DNA of 64,000 nt from Bradyrhizobium iriomotense (GCF_018129405.1 NZ_JAFCLP010000001.1:1-64000), one strand, 5' to 3'; positions 45,601 to 60,600 are shown, counted from the first letter of the stretch. The notes: generated from the letters alone by a model not told the origin. Made by a program: numbers and translations.

Positions 45601-48600
45601 CCGAGACCTGCGCCTGCGCGAGGTTGTTCACATGCAACAGCGCCACGAATGCCGAATCGTCGGCATAGAGCACCGGCCGGTTCGCCGTCTCCTGGGCGAT
45701 ACCGGTCGTGCGACGCAGCAGGAACACGTCATCGAAGCCCTTGTTGGCTCCGCGATAATCGGCATTCGGATCGTTGATCGCGTTGTCGTCGCGACCGTAC
45801 ACAGTGAGGTTGTCGACGCCGTCGGCAGCGGCGCCGGTATCGAGCACATTGACCACATAGTTGCGGACATCGCCATGCGTGCCAGTCGAGTTGACGACGT
45901 AGGTATCCGATGCCGACTGGCCGTCCAGCGTCAGGGTGTCGCCCGTTTCGACGCCGGTCTGCGTCTCCTGGGTGATGACCATCGACTGCAGCTGGTTGAC
46001 AATGAAGAAGTCCTCGCTGTCGCCTGCCGGGGCCACCTTGTTGTTCTTGACCTTTGCGGAGACGGACTCGGCCCTGACAAAGTTCACGGCCGAGAGCGTG
46101 AGAATGGTCGCCGTAACGTTCAGCACCGTGAAGCTGCGGTTGTTGGGATCGTCAGCGATCCCCGTGTCGACCGTGACGATGTCGCCGATGGCGAATCCGG
46201 CCCACGTTCCCGCCGCGGCGGTAATCGTGTCGCCGCCGGCATCCCGCGCGAACGTCATGGTGGCGGTGACATTGATCACCTGCGTCGGCGTGTTGCTGCC
46301 GAACGCGCGGGTCTTGCCGCCCGAATAGCTCGACATCAAGCCGGCATTGCCGATACCAAGGCCCGTCGTGAACCCGCCATCGGGGATGACCTGGGAGGTG
46401 CCGCCGCCCAGGATTGGCGAGCTGGCGGTACCGCTCTGGCCACCGAGGTAAGTTTCGTCGAAGTAGATCTGGTCGGTATCGGCGTTGCCGAAGACGCGGG
46501 TCAGGAAGCCGCTCGCCGTCGCGCCGTGGGCGATGACGCCATGCAGGTGCATGACGGTGCCATAGTTGGGATCGCCGACATCGAGGTTGGCGCCGGTGGT
46601 CCGGGCGAAGTCCCCGTAGATGTCGACGTTCTTGCTGGCCAGGATCTGCGAGTTTGGATCCGTCGTGACGTTGTCCGCGACCCGGAGCAGGATCGAGCCG
46701 TTGGCTGCGTTGACGAGGCCATGAGCAACCTGTTCGGTCGCCCCCTCGAGGAAGAGCACCGGCCCTGACGCAAGCAGATTGAAGTCTTCGCCCTGCTGCG
46801 CGCTCTCGCGGACGGTGAAGCGGACATTGCCGACACCCGCAGTCCCGAGCGACTGCAGCAGCACGACCTGCGCATCGCGCGCGAAGAAGCTGCCTGTCGT
46901 CGGCAGGGTCTCGGTCAGATAGATGCTGCCGGTAGCCCGCGCCCCGATCGTGCCGTAAGCGTAGGCCTGCGAATCGATTTCCAGGTCGTTATTGCCGTTG
47001 GCCTGCGGGTTGGTGATATCTCCACCCGTGGTCTCGCCAATGTTGCCGCCGTTGGCAAACAGGTTGATCGTGTTTCCGATCACATTCGCTGCATCATCAC
47101 CGCCGACGCCACCGCTGCGGTCCACGAGCGAGCCCGCGACTGACGAGAGCGCGACGTCACCCTTGGTCTGGATGATGTCGATCTTCATGTCCCCGACGGT
47201 TTCCGTCAGGAACACGCCGTAGGTCCCGACACCGGCCGGGCTGAACGGCGGCGATGCATAGCTGAACGGAGTCGTATTTGAGGCGATGTCCGTCGCGTTG
47301 ATCACGCCGAGCACGCCGCCGTCGGAATCGACGTTGACCTCGAGGAAATTGCCGGGTGTTCCGATCCCGCCACGCCCGGACTTGTCGTCGGTGTCGCCGA
47401 TCAAATTGTTGCCGGCGGTCATCGTGATGTTGTTTGCCGCCGTAACGTCCGCGGTGGTCAGGATGCCGTCATTGAGCGCGTCAATGATCGCCGCCGGCGA
47501 ACTCAGCGTCACGTTCGCCAAAGTCGAGCGGATCTCGCCGACCCGCAGGTCGTCGGTCTTTTCAGCGATGGTAATATCGCCGTTCGTCAGCACATCCACG
47601 TGGTGAACGTCGCCAGCACCTGCGGCCCCTCCGCCAACGATCTCGGTAATGCCGTAGACGTTGATGATGTACGGACTGGCCGAATTCGGGTCCGCCGCCT
47701 TGACGATGATGTTCCGTTCGGACGTGATACCGGCGCGGTAGAGGGCCCCAACGCCGTTGAGCGCTCTGATGTCGTAAGTGCTGTTGATGTGCGTGGCTGA
47801 CGCACCTGCATTGGTGAACAGACCCGCGTTCAGTGGGCCGCCGTCGGTGCCGTCCGGCGTGTCGAAGAAGGTATGGTGCAACTCGCCCGGGAAGCCAGGC
47901 CCGCCTGGATAGATGACGTCGACACCGCCGATCTTGCCGGCCGTGGTGCCCGTATAGGTCACGACGCTGACGTCCGTCTCCTGCACGCTGCCCCTGAGCA
48001 GGAGGTCCGCGTTGCCCGACGTGTTCACGGCATCGACGATGACATTGTACGTCACGTCGGGATTGGACACATCCTGCCGCACGTGGCTGGCGGTGTCGCG
48101 CAAACGTGCCTTGACGTCGAGATAGGCATTGCCTGCGGCGCTCGGCGTCCCGTCGGCAACGACGGTAAATCGCTGAGCCGGCGTGAGCTTGTGCGAATTG
48201 GTCAGAGTCCCTGCCGACGTGATGTCGACGATGGCGCCGGGCCCGTCCTTGAGGACCTGCGCCAATTGCAGGCTCAGACCGTCATCCGACACGATCGCGT
48301 AGTAATACTGGCCGCTGACCAGTCCGCCGAGCGGGGTCGCCGACTCGTACTTCACCAGCTCGCCGGTAAAGAATTGATGCTGGCCGAGCGAGATCGAATT
48401 GTCGGCGACACTCACGCGTGCGCTCAGGAACGTCGTGGCCGCCGGGACCGTCTCGCTGTCGACGACGTCGACATTGATCCGGTTCGAAGAGGTTCCGATG
48501 TTCCCGTTGTGTGCTTCGAGGTCCAGGATGTTGGTCCGGATCAGCGAGCCCGGATCGCTGTCGTTCACGCGATTGCTCGTCGAAAGTATGTCGCCATCCG

Positions 48601-51600
48601 CAACGGTGACCCGCGTCGTTCCGATCGGATTTTCGATGACACCGTTCAGCGTGATGTTCGGCGGATCGTCGTTCGTATTCTCGATGTCGATGAACGTCGG
48701 CGCCACGTCTCGCTTGATGCTGAAGTCGAGCGTCCGCGAGTTCGTATTCGATACGTCGACGATCGGATCAACCGTGGTGTTGACCACCTTGATGCCGTTA
48801 ACAATCAGGTTCTTCTTCGAATGATTGACGATCTGGACCTTGGTGAACGTGTCGCGGAAGGTCCAGGTGCCGGGGCCGGCGCTGTTCTTGATTGCACTGG
48901 AATCGACGTTACCGGTGCTCAGATAGGCCTGACCGGGATCATCATTGACGATGTTGTCAACGGTGATGTTGTTGCTCGCGTCATATGCGACATCGCCGAC
49001 ATTCTGAGACCCGAGGTTCAGCAGATTAAGATTGACGATCTTGGCGATCTTGCCGTTCTCATCGATCTCGAGTTGCGGCGACTTGCCAGACAGAATCAGG
49101 ACATTGGCGCTGAAGTCGATCACGGGTTCGACATGCCTGTCGTTGACGGGCGAGTCTGACCCGTCGACCGCCAGCGATCGGAGACTGGTGTCGTTGGGGG
49201 TATTGACGCTGATCGCACCGTTTTCGGCGCTGACGAACAGCGCCAGGTGATTGTATTGACCGCCACCGACGTCCTTGTCCTCCAGCGCCGGATCGTTCGA
49301 CGGATCGCGCGGCCCCGCCGTGATCTGTGCGTTGGCTTCCGCGAGGATCTTCGAATTGAGCGTCGTATGGTTGACGGAATCCGCCGAGACGTAGCCGAAC
49401 AGACCGGTGGCGCGCGCGAAGGAATCCGCAGTCGTGCTGATGACGTCAGGCGGAACCGTGCCGGGCGCGTAGCGCGTCACGAGATCGACGCCCTCGTAGC
49501 CGGTAATCGCACCATGATCCTTGAGCGTGACGTTCGCATTCTGGGTCGAATTGACCGTTGCGTCGGCCGTTCCGATGGCGACAAGTCCGCCGCCCTCGCC
49601 GTCCGCCCGCGCATAGACGTCCAGCTGGGTGATCCTCGCCGAAACGGATACGGTACGCCCCGCAAGCGACGAGGCCACATCGATCAGCGCCGCGGTGGTG
49701 CCGTTGTTCGTCACGTCCGCATCTGCATTTCCGTCGCCGCCGATGCCGACGCCGGTTGCGTCTGCGCTCGTGTGCTGGAAGGACCGCGACTCCGCCTTGA
49801 CCAGCGCGTTGTTGCCGGCCAGGACGTCGGCGCCGCCCTTGATGGAAACGGTGGTGTTGTATCCAATGGTGGAGTCCACACTGGAGACCGCTGCGCCGAT
49901 CAGACCGCCCGTGATGGTGCGACCGCTGTTGTCGGAGTTGTTCTGATCAAATGCCGAGAGAATGAAGTTGCGCCCGGCAACCAGGTGGCTGCCGCCATCG
50001 ACATAGGCGTCGCTGGTGACGTTTTGCGTGCTCGTGGACGGGGCGATGCCGATACCGATCAATCCACCGCCCGCGTTCGTGCTGGTAGCGGTCGATGAGG
50101 TCGTCGACAAGCTGGTGATGGTGATGTCGAGACCAGCCCGCATCTGGTCCGAATGGACATAGCTTCTGACCGTCGGGTCATTGTTGATGGTGGCGTTGTT
50201 GTACTGGACGCTGACGGCTCCGCCGCCCGAGCTGTTCGACTTCGCCGACGATGTGCCATCGCCGGAGGGCGGCGAAGTCACGTTGAGGGGCACGCCGCCC
50301 GGTCCCGTCAGTCTCTGACCGTTAGTGACGTCGCCGGTCGACGTGATATCGAGCCGCAGGAACTGCGTGCCTGAACCGGCGCCAATATCGATCGCCTCGT
50401 GGCCGATCTGATGGTTGTTCGACGCCCCCGGCTGCGCCGCCAGGGTCAACGCCGGCCCAAACTTCGTGAGCGACAGACCGAAGGTACTGGCATCGTTTGT
50501 GCCATCGAGCACAACGAACAGCGTTTTGCCGTCCAGGCTCGCACCGTTCCCTGTCAACGGCAAGTCACTGAGCTTGATCAGGCTTTGGATCGTGCTGTTA
50601 CCGACTGCCTTGGTGAAGCCACCGTTGGTCACCTGATTTGCCACCGTCAGCGTCAGCGTCGTTCCATTCACGGCGGCAATGGTATAACTGCCGTTGTTGG
50701 CCCCAGTGCCCCTGATCGTGATCTGCTGGTTCTGCAGGAAGCCGTGATCGGCCCAATTGTACCCGGCTGCTGAAATGGTATCTCCGCCGGCATTCCTGGT
50801 GAAGGTAAGCGCGAGCGTCGGGTCGCCCGAGATCGCAATCTTACTGCTATTTACCGTTGTGGAGATGTCATTGACCACAGTCACCGTGTTGTTTTCGGTC
50901 AACGTCAGGGTATTCGCGCTGACGCCGTTCGCGGCGATGTGGTAGGTGTGAGAATTGTTGCCCCCGCCGCCGATGATGGTGATCGTCTGTCCCGCCTGGA
51001 AGCCGCGATCGATCCAGTTCTGGCCCGCGCCCGGTGCGGTGTGGAACGTTATCGTGTCGCCGCCTGCGTGTTGCGCGAAGTCGAGATTGGCGGTCGCGGT
51101 TGCACCGAGCTGGATCGTATCGGTTCCTGTCCCATCGGGGTTCAGGATTCGATAGGTCTGCCCGTTCTGTAGCCCCTCGATGACTTTCGCCGGGCCGACT
51201 ACGCCCGTCGCGCTGTATCTGACGAGATCATTGAGCGCGAAGTTCGGATCAGCGACGACTCCCGTCGACGAGTTGACGAACTGAATGTTGTCCTTACCGG
51301 TATCGGGAGTGAGCGTAGCAACGTTGCTGAGGTGGCCAAGCTCCGGATCATCGTAGCTGGTCAAGCTTCCGTCGACATCGACCTGCTGCGTGTTGAACGT
51401 GAGAGACGGCGGCGCATGATAAGTCACCGCCTCCCCGTTCGTGAAGCTGTTCGCCAACTGGATTTCGTTTCCGACGATCGTCGGCGTGAACGTGGTGAGA
51501 TGCAGCCCACCAGCCGGATCGTAGTCAAGCAGCTTGATGCGGTTCGCATCGAGCGCCAGCACCCAATAAGTGGCGCCATCAGTCAATCCGTTGACGGCAG

Positions 51601-54600
51601 TGGACGGATGGTCAGGGTCCGTACCCTTGGTATAGATGACCTTCTCGCCGGTCTTCAGATTGTGCGGCGCATCGAACGTGATGATGTCCGTGGCAGGATC
51701 GATCGACGTCGCGCCATTGAAGATGGCGCCGAGGGACACGTGGTTCGGGTCATCCACGATGACATTGTATTCGCGGTAATCCTTGTCGTTCGGTGCCGGC
51801 AGCCCTGTGCTGGCCGCGCCCTGCAGGCCGCCGACGGCCGTCTGGTTGTTGTTGTCGTAGGCAACGACGTCGCCATCGCTCAGTCCGTGGTTCGTGACCG
51901 TCAGCGAGTTGGATCCGTCGTCGCTATGGGTGATCAGGTAGTCCGGCACCTGCCCGAAGTTCGGCTCGGCAAGAGCGGTAACCGAAATGCTTCCGAGTTG
52001 ACCGGCCTCGGTCTTGCCCGACTGGATATAGGCCGTCACCGCCGGAACGACCGAGGTATCCGACTTCGAGCCGCCGATCACGATGCCGCCCACGGCGACA
52101 CCCTTGGTGACAGCGTCGCCCTCCGGATGCTCGGTCGCGGAAACGGTGATGTTGGAGCTGGCACTGATGGTACCGGTGGTGTCGATATAGGCCTGCACGT
52201 CCGGCTTGATCGTCGCATTCGAGTAGTTGAATCCGGCTGCGAACAGGCCGCCGGTCACAGACTGGGACTTCGCACTGGCGATATCGCTCGACTCGGCCGT
52301 GACGTCGAGTGTCGAGGCGCCCGCGGTGTCCGAGGCCCCCTTCACCTCACCGTCCAGATGAGCCTTGATCTTTCCTTCCGCATGCGCACCGGAGATGGTG
52401 ATGCCGATACCGGCCACGCCGCCGGCGATACCCGCCGCGTTCGCCACGGCATTGCTGTTGCCATCCGCGGTCAATTTGACGATGCCAGTGTTGTCGATAT
52501 CCATGCCGGAACCGACAGACGCCGTAATGGTCGGGCTGTCCGTGGCATCCGCGACAGCGCCCGATATTCCGATCCCGCCCAGCGCCGCCGTAAAGGACGT
52601 CGCAGCAGCGCCGTAGCCATCCGGCCGGGTGACCTTGGCCTCGACAGTCAGGTTCTTTCCGACGAAGGTGCCGTCGTCGCCATTGCCGAGCGTGGCCGTC
52701 ACGGTCGGCTCCAGGTCCGCGATCGAGAATGCCGCACCGCCGGCGAACGCGCCCGTGCTGTCGCCTTCGGCCGTCGCGTCGACATTGCCCTTGAAGGTCG
52801 CGGAAATCAGCGATTCACCCGTGACCTTGATGTCGGCGCTGCCGACGGTCGCGCTGACGGTTGGCTTAACCGTCATGAAGCCGAAGTTGATCGAGGCGCC
52901 AGCCGCAACACCGCCCGCAACGCCGAGGGTGTGGACCTCTCCGATGACCTCGGAATCAGCCGACACGGTCAGATCGCCAACGGTTTCCGATTGTCCGATC
53001 TGGACGTCATCGCCGATCGAAGAGGTGGTCGAACCATTCACGGTTCCCTGGGTGAAGCTCGCGCCCACACCAACGGCGCCGACCGAGATGCCACCCACGT
53101 CGAGCTTGAGGTGCTGCTTGCTGTAGGATGTGACGGATACGGCGTCCGCCTTGACGATCGTGCTGCCGGCCCCGATCGATGCGCTGCTGGTGCTGTCGTC
53201 GTTGACGATCGAAACCGCCGCACCAATGCCGACCAAGCCGCCCGAGAAGGCGAACGCCACGATCGGCAGATCCTCGTCCAGGTGAGAACGAACGGTGATG
53301 GTATCGCCCGCCGACAGCGTACCGCCGGCCGAGGCCGTGACGTTCGAGTGGACGTTGCGCACGCTGATGCCCGCGCCGGCACCGACCACGCCGACGGCAA
53401 CGCTGCCCGTTGTCGTCGTCAAATCCAACTCTTCGGTCGCCTGAACATCGATGGAGCCGCCTGCCGTCACCGACGTGCTGCCGCCCTCAATGATCGCGGA
53501 AGTGCCGCTCGGAGGCGGAGCAGTCAGCTTGCCCTGCGCCTTATTGCTGAGCTTGCTCGAGCCGATATCCCCCTGCGCTTTGGTCGTCGCAGTGCTGATG
53601 CGATTCCCGGTCTTCCCCTGCTGGTTCATCGAGCTGTTGCCCATGGTATTCGAACCCATGGTCGTGCTCTTGTCCGCGTTGTCCTGGGCATCCTGGTCCG
53701 CGGTTATCGTCTTGTCGCCGTCCGCCGTGCCGTCATTGTTGCTGTCGACTTCGACCTTCTTCTGAAGGACGTTCCTGCTCGTGTCGGTCGCACCGGAATT
53801 GCTGCCGTCGTCGATCCGGCTATCGGAATTCCGGCTGTCCTGGTTATGGTATTCCGTCTCCAGCGACGAGCCGATGTTCCACACCGATACGGCACCGGCG
53901 GCTCCCACGAAACCGCCCGCAGCACTGATGACGACGGAACCGACGGACTTGTAGGCGACCGCGTTGACCTCGACATCGTCCAGAGCGTGCACATCGGCGC
54001 CGGACAGGATGCTGGCGCTGGTGTCATTGTTCAGCACGCCGACGTCGATGGAGCCCGCTGCACCGACGAATCCGCCGGCCGCCGCAACGACAATCGCCTG
54101 CACCGTGGCCTTGTCGCTGGCATCGACATAGACATCCTGGCGGAGATCGGCGTTGCCATTGTCATTGGCATTGATGAAGGCGTCACCGATTGTTGCCGCC
54201 GTCTTCGCTTCGATAACGCTCACCGCAACCGTGACCGATACGCCGACGAAGCCGCCCGATCCTGCGATCGCCAGCTGCAACACATCTTCCGACGAGCGCG
54301 CGTCGAGAATGACGCCGTGTGCCTCGGCCGTGACGAAGTCATGGTTGCCGTCCAGATCGCCGGAGCGGACGTCGGTTTCCCCTGTGCCCTTGCCGAGCGC
54401 CGTCACATCGGCATCGTCGCTGATGCGCGCTTCGGTGTCCTTGGATATGACCATGACCCCGACACCCGCGCCGATGCCCACGAATCCGGCACCGAGACCA
54501 CCGCTGACAATTGTGACCTGCGTGTCGTCGTTGGCCCGCAGGACGACGTCGCCGTCGGCCCGCACCTTGCCTCCAACTTCCGCCGTGGTCTCGCCATTCA

Positions 54601-57600
54601 GCGACAGGACATTCACTCCCGCGCCGACGCCGACCAGGCCGCCGGCAAGGCCGACACCGACCAGCAACAGCTTCTCGCTCGCGTCCGCGATGACGTGGAC
54701 ATCATCCTTTGCCGTCACGTCGGCGTCGCCTATCGTGGCGGTCGTGATGTTGTCGGTGACGGTCACATCGACCGCCGGCGAAACGGCGACGGTGCCGACG
54801 GAGACGGCACCCGCCGCAGCGGTATGACGGAAGTCGTTCGACGCCACCACAGTCACGGATTGGGTCGGATCCGCGTCGGACTGATCCTTGTTGATCTTGG
54901 CGTCGTCCGAGATGAAGGCATTCGTTGTCGCGTTGATGACGTTCACGGAGACCGCGACGCCGATGGCAGCGGTGCCCGCGGCCGACACGCCGATCGAATA
55001 GCTTTCGATATCGTCGTTGTTCGTCGCCGCAACGATGACGCCGCTGGTCGCCTGGGTCGCAGCAGTCAGATGCACGTTCCGGCCGAGATCGGGATCGTCG
55101 ACCGAAACGGCGTTGCCGTCGGTATCCTTGACGCTGGAGGCCCCATCGCCGCTGCCGATCGGTGTCGGAGGGTTGATTTCGCCCGAATTCTTGAGATCGC
55201 TCTCGCTCGCACCCGCCGAGCTTTTTGCTTCGATGCCGGGCGCATTGGTATCGAACTGAACGAGCGTCTTGGTCAGCGCGCCCGTCAGCCCCTTGTTCGA
55301 GGTCAGGACGATCTGGTTGGCGCTCACACTGAAAATCGTGTAGTCGCCGTTATTGCCGCCGGCGCCGGTAACGTTGATCGTCTGGCCGGCGGCGAAGCCG
55401 TCGGTGACGAAGCTGCCGGCCGCACGCGAGATCGTATCGTGCGTCCCGTCGTTGCCGAAGGTGACGCTGATCGCCCCCGAATTGACGCTGTCATATTTGG
55501 ACTGTGCGCTCGCGTTGGACGCGTTCAAATCGAATCCGCCCGTCGGCGCATCCAGCTGGCTATGCCCGTCGCCTGTCACCTTGGCGCCGGCCCCGATGAA
55601 CGCTTCCGTCGTCTTGTTGGAGACGGTTATGCCTCCCGCCGCCGTGATCGCCGCCGTGCCGGAGAAGGACGCGGCGCCGATCACCTTGTCGAGCTCGGTT
55701 TTGTCGTTTGCCCAGACGCGGACGCTGCCGTGCGCGTGAACATCACCCTCACCTGCGGTGAGGATGCCGTCTGTCGGGTCATCCCCGATGAACGCACGCG
55801 TGTGGTTCTCTATCACATGTACGCTGACGTCTGCCGTCACGGCGGCCGTAGCTGACGCAGAGAGGCCCGCCGCCACCGAGGTGATGTCTTCGGACACGAG
55901 CGCCGTCACGTCGATGTCGCCGTCTGCGGTCGCAGTGACGCCAGAGTCGATATAGGCTGTAGTCGTCTTATCGATCTTGGTGGCGTCGATGCCGACGCCA
56001 ACGCCGACGGAGCCCGACATAGCAAGCGAACCGGCCACCGTGACAATGGAGGTGTCGTCGCTGGCATGGACCCACACATCCGGCGTGCTGAGACCCGGTG
56101 ACGTGGCATCGATCAAAGCGCCGCGACCGATTCGCGCGGTCGTCGTTTCGTCGAGCACGTTTATCGTTGCGGCACCGGACACGGCAACGCTTCCGCCGCC
56201 ACTGCCGGCAGCGGTGATGCCGATCAGATCCTCGCTGGATGACGCGATGACGTGCAGGCCATCGGAACCGTGCGTATGCACCGCCGCGTGATTGCCGACA
56301 TACGCTTCGACGATATCGGTATGGACCAGGGTCTCGTCGCCTGCACCGACGCCGACGCTGTTGCCGCCGCCAATGGCTGCCGCGATGACCTTGATCGTGA
56401 TCGCGCCATGCGCCGATACGGTGACGTTTCCGCCCGCCGTGACGATGGTATTGTTGTCCGCGGTGTCGTCTGCGATATAGGCCCGCGTCTCGGTGTGCAC
56501 GACATGAATGCCGAATGTCGCGCCGATGCCGACGGAGCCCGCGCCTATCCCGGCATTCGCCGCAACCGATATGATGTCCTCCGTCGAATCGGCCGTGAGA
56601 GAGACATTCCCTGAGACGTCCACATGGGCGCCGACGCCGACATAGGCCTTCGTGTTCTTCGTGATCGAGGAGAAGTCGAGGCCCGCACCGACGCCTACGC
56701 CATCCAGCGAAACCGCGGCGCTGCCGGCGATCGACGCCCAGTCGTAGGTATCTGTCGCGCTAACGTTGAGAGATCCCGCAGACGCTCCGCTCTTACCCGC
56801 AACCAAGCTGCCGTTTTCGACGCTCGCCTGCGTGGTGGTATTGATCACGCCGATCGATACCGACCCCGCAACGGCGGCACTGCCGCCACCACCGGCCGCA
56901 GAGATGGCCACCGCACCAAGGCTGATGCCGGGATCGTCGATCTGCTCATTGACGCTGTCGGGGAGATCGATGACGCCGATCATGTTGATCGTATGTGTCG
57001 CCGAGACGCTCACCGCTCCGTCGGCATGGACGATCGCACCGCTGGCGTCGCCATCAGGCGTCCCGATGCTGGCGATCGTGTTCGATCCGCCTGCGCCAGT
57101 ACCGATGACATCAAGCGCAATTGCGCCGCCCACGACATTGCCGCCCGTCGAGAATGCAACAGTGGCGGCAATCGCCTGCAGCCCCATGTTGTGCTCGGCG
57201 GTCACGGTCACCCCGCCGGTGGATTCCAGATCCGATCCGTCAAGCGCTTCCGCCGTGGTATCGACATCGATCACGTTGAGCGCGAACACGCCGGCAATCG
57301 AGGGGTCGTTCGACTTGTTGCCGCTTGCGGCAAAGGCAGTCGCGACAAAGTCGTTGCGCTCGGAATTCGTCGTCACGGCCTCGATGGTGATGCCGTTGCC
57401 AGTGATGACAGACCCGTTATCCACGGTTGCGGTGTTGCCGAGAGACACGAAGTTGAGCGCCACCGCGGCCGAAACGCTGGTCCCCGAACTGTCGCTGAGA
57501 TTGACGGACAGACCATCGGCCTGGGCTTTGCTGTCGACGCTCGCGCGCGCTGCGATGGTGACGGCCCCGCCGCCGGTCAGATCTGCGCCGTCGGTGACGG

Positions 57601-60600
57601 TCGCGGCGTTCGTCAGCTTGACGATATTGATCGCGACGGCGGCCGCGACGCCCACGCCGCCCCCTCCGGAACCGGACTCGGAACTTGCGGAGGAATTGCC
57701 GCTATTGGTGTTATTGCTGGCGGACTCCATCGACCGGTTGCCGCCGTTGTTCTGCGTATTCGAATTGTTGTTGGTGCTGCTGTTGGCCTGAGAATCCGCG
57801 TCGTCGCCGGAGGAGTCGCCTCCGCCCGCGCTGGCGTGCGCTTCCAGCGAGTCGACGATCGTCAGGTCCGCGATGAGAGAGACGGCTCCGCCCGTCGAGT
57901 GAAGACTGCGGGCCACGTGCGCCTTGTTGTCATCGGTGACGTAATTTACGCCGACCGAGGCGCCGACCGCGGCATCGTCGCCTTCCGCCTTCGAACTCAC
58001 CTTGGTCTCGATGATGTTCGAGTGCGTGGCAGTCACGCTGTCGAGACCCGCGGTGTTCAACGTGGCGCCGGTACCGATCTCGGCTGTCGTGTCCGCATCG
58101 GAGATGGCCACCGCGATCGCCGCGCCGACGCCCGTGCCTCCCTTGGCACCATTGCTCGCTTCAGTCGAGGTGCGGTGCCGGCCGGTGGCTGCGACATCGA
58201 GACTATCGGCGGTTCCGCCGCTGATGTCGGCGCCATTGGTGATCTGTGCCGTGGTGTCGTTGAAGTTCATATTGAGCGCAAAGGATGCGCCCACGCCGAC
58301 GCTGTCGGCGACGGCGCCATCACCCGCGGGGAGCGCCTTGGCCGTGTCGTCGGACGTCGATTGCGCGTGCACGATCACCGCGCCGATTCCCGGACCACCG
58401 TCCGCACCGTCGGCCAGCACAACGTCACCCGTAACTTCCGCCAGGGTCACAACGGCAGCACGATTGATCGCGGCGGATCCGGCAACGCCGACATTGTCAC
58501 TCCCGGCGCCCGAGACCGAGCTCGCATATATGCTGTGCGTGGCTTCGGTCAGCGTGTCGTCGTGGGTGGCGTCATCGTCCGACGTCAGCTTGATCGCCTT
58601 GCCCGCCAGGGCATCGTCGCGTGAGGCGGCCAGCTGGACATGGGTGTCGTCCAGCGCGATGACGTAATAAGTATGTCCGTCCGTCAGCCCGCCGATCGGA
58701 CTGCCGGCGCCCTTGTGATAGGCGACCTCGTCACCGGTCCTCAGGCCGTGCGCGTCGTTCGTCTGGATGACGCGCATGTTGTTCGGGTCAGGGTCAAATC
58801 GAACCTTGCTGCTATCCAGGGGGTTCTCGATTTCGCCGACCAGCGGCACGTCGATGTAAGTGCCGAAGCTATGGTCGCTCCCCGCGCCAGGCCCTGTCAG
58901 ATCCGCAAGTCCAGTTGCACCGCCCAGCTTTGCATCAACTTCATTGTCGTACAGCTTTATCTTGCCGCCACCTGCGTCAAATACGAAATACTCCTTGCCG
59001 TCGACCAGGCCGCCGACCTCGGTGCCGCCACTGCCTTTGTGATACTTGACCTTCTGACCTGTCGTTAAGCCGTGGCCGGTTCCAAGGAAGATCGTATCGT
59101 CGGACTCGTCCACGATCTTGATCGTGCCCGTCTGGAGATCGATCGCGCGATCGAGCATCAGGGCCTCGACCACCAATCCGTCGGCGGCCGACACCGTTGC
59201 TGCGACCCGCGCCGTGTTCTTGGCGTCGACGGAGTTGACCGACACGGCGGCGCCGACCGCGGCCGAGCCGCCTTCGGCCGCCCTGCCGTCCGCCTCCGCA
59301 GAGCCGTTGATATTGCTTCCGGACCTGACCGTCAGCGCACCGCCGGACGAAATCGTCACGCCGGCCGGAAGCTCGGATCGCGCTTCACTATCCACGATGT
59401 TGATGGCAATCGCCGCCGCGACCGCGATGCTGTCGCCGCCGCTATTGCTGCTCGATGATGTCTTGGCTTCTGCCTTTTTGTCGGTTCCCGAACCTGTCGC
59501 ACCGCTCTTGCTGGCGCGATCATTGGCGGCACCGCGCTTACTGTCGCCCTTGGCCTGCGCGTCCTCGCCGTCATCATTGGCGCCGCTCGCACTCGCCTTG
59601 GCGAAAGTGCTCGTCTTTCCAATCGAACCGGAAATGAACGCTGCCGAACCCGTCGCCGCGATATCTCGCAGCGTGGTCGCAATCACGGTGTCCTTTTCAT
59701 AGGCAAACGCAAGTGACGCGCCCACCGCCGCGGTGCTTCCGGCCGCTTCGCCGTCGGCGAGCGTCGTGACTGAACCGATGTGCAAGGCGGTTGCCGATAG
59801 AGCGCCCGATATGGTCAGTTGGGCGCCCGTGCCGATGCGCGCTTCGGTGTCGTAGGTCGCGACCGAGACCGCAGCGATCGGCGTGACGGCCGTCCCGCCA
59901 GTCGTGCCGCCCTTGGCGTCCGTTTCCATCACATGCTTGGATTCCGCATCCAAGGTCAGATTCTTGGCATTGGTCAGCGTCGCGCCGTCCGTCAGCAGGG
60001 CATTCGTATCGTTATCGGCAACGTTGATCGCCACCGAAGCCCCGACGCCCGTCGCGTCGCCGCTGCCGTCGACCGTCGCCTTCGCCACGGCCGTACTCGT
60101 CGTGCTCGATTCCGCCATGAGAATGACGTTGGCGCCGTTAACCTGCACCGCGCCATCAACCTTGGCGTATACGTTGAGGACCGCGACATTGAGCGCCAGC
60201 GATCCGGCAACGCCGAGGTTGCTTCCTCCGCCCGCACCGGAAGTCGACTCCGCCTCGACCTTGCTATCCGGTATGAGGGCGGTGACATTAACGTCAGTAC
60301 CATCCACGTTGGCCGTGCCGCCGAGCAGCGCAGTCACCGTCGGTGTCACCACATTGATCGCGACGGCAGCACCCACCGCTGTCGCTCCCGAATCGGTTTT
60401 GCTCGAGCCGTCCGCGGTGGTGACGACCTCGACCTTGCCGCTGGCAGTAAGATCGAGATTGCCGGCCGAAGCCGCGACCGACCCGCCCGTGATGCTGGCC
60501 GTGGTGTCCCCGGTGAGCACCGACACGGCCACTGCGGCCGCGAAGGTCACGTTGCCTTCGTCTGTACTCGCCTTGTCGCTCGTGTCTCCATCGTCATTGG

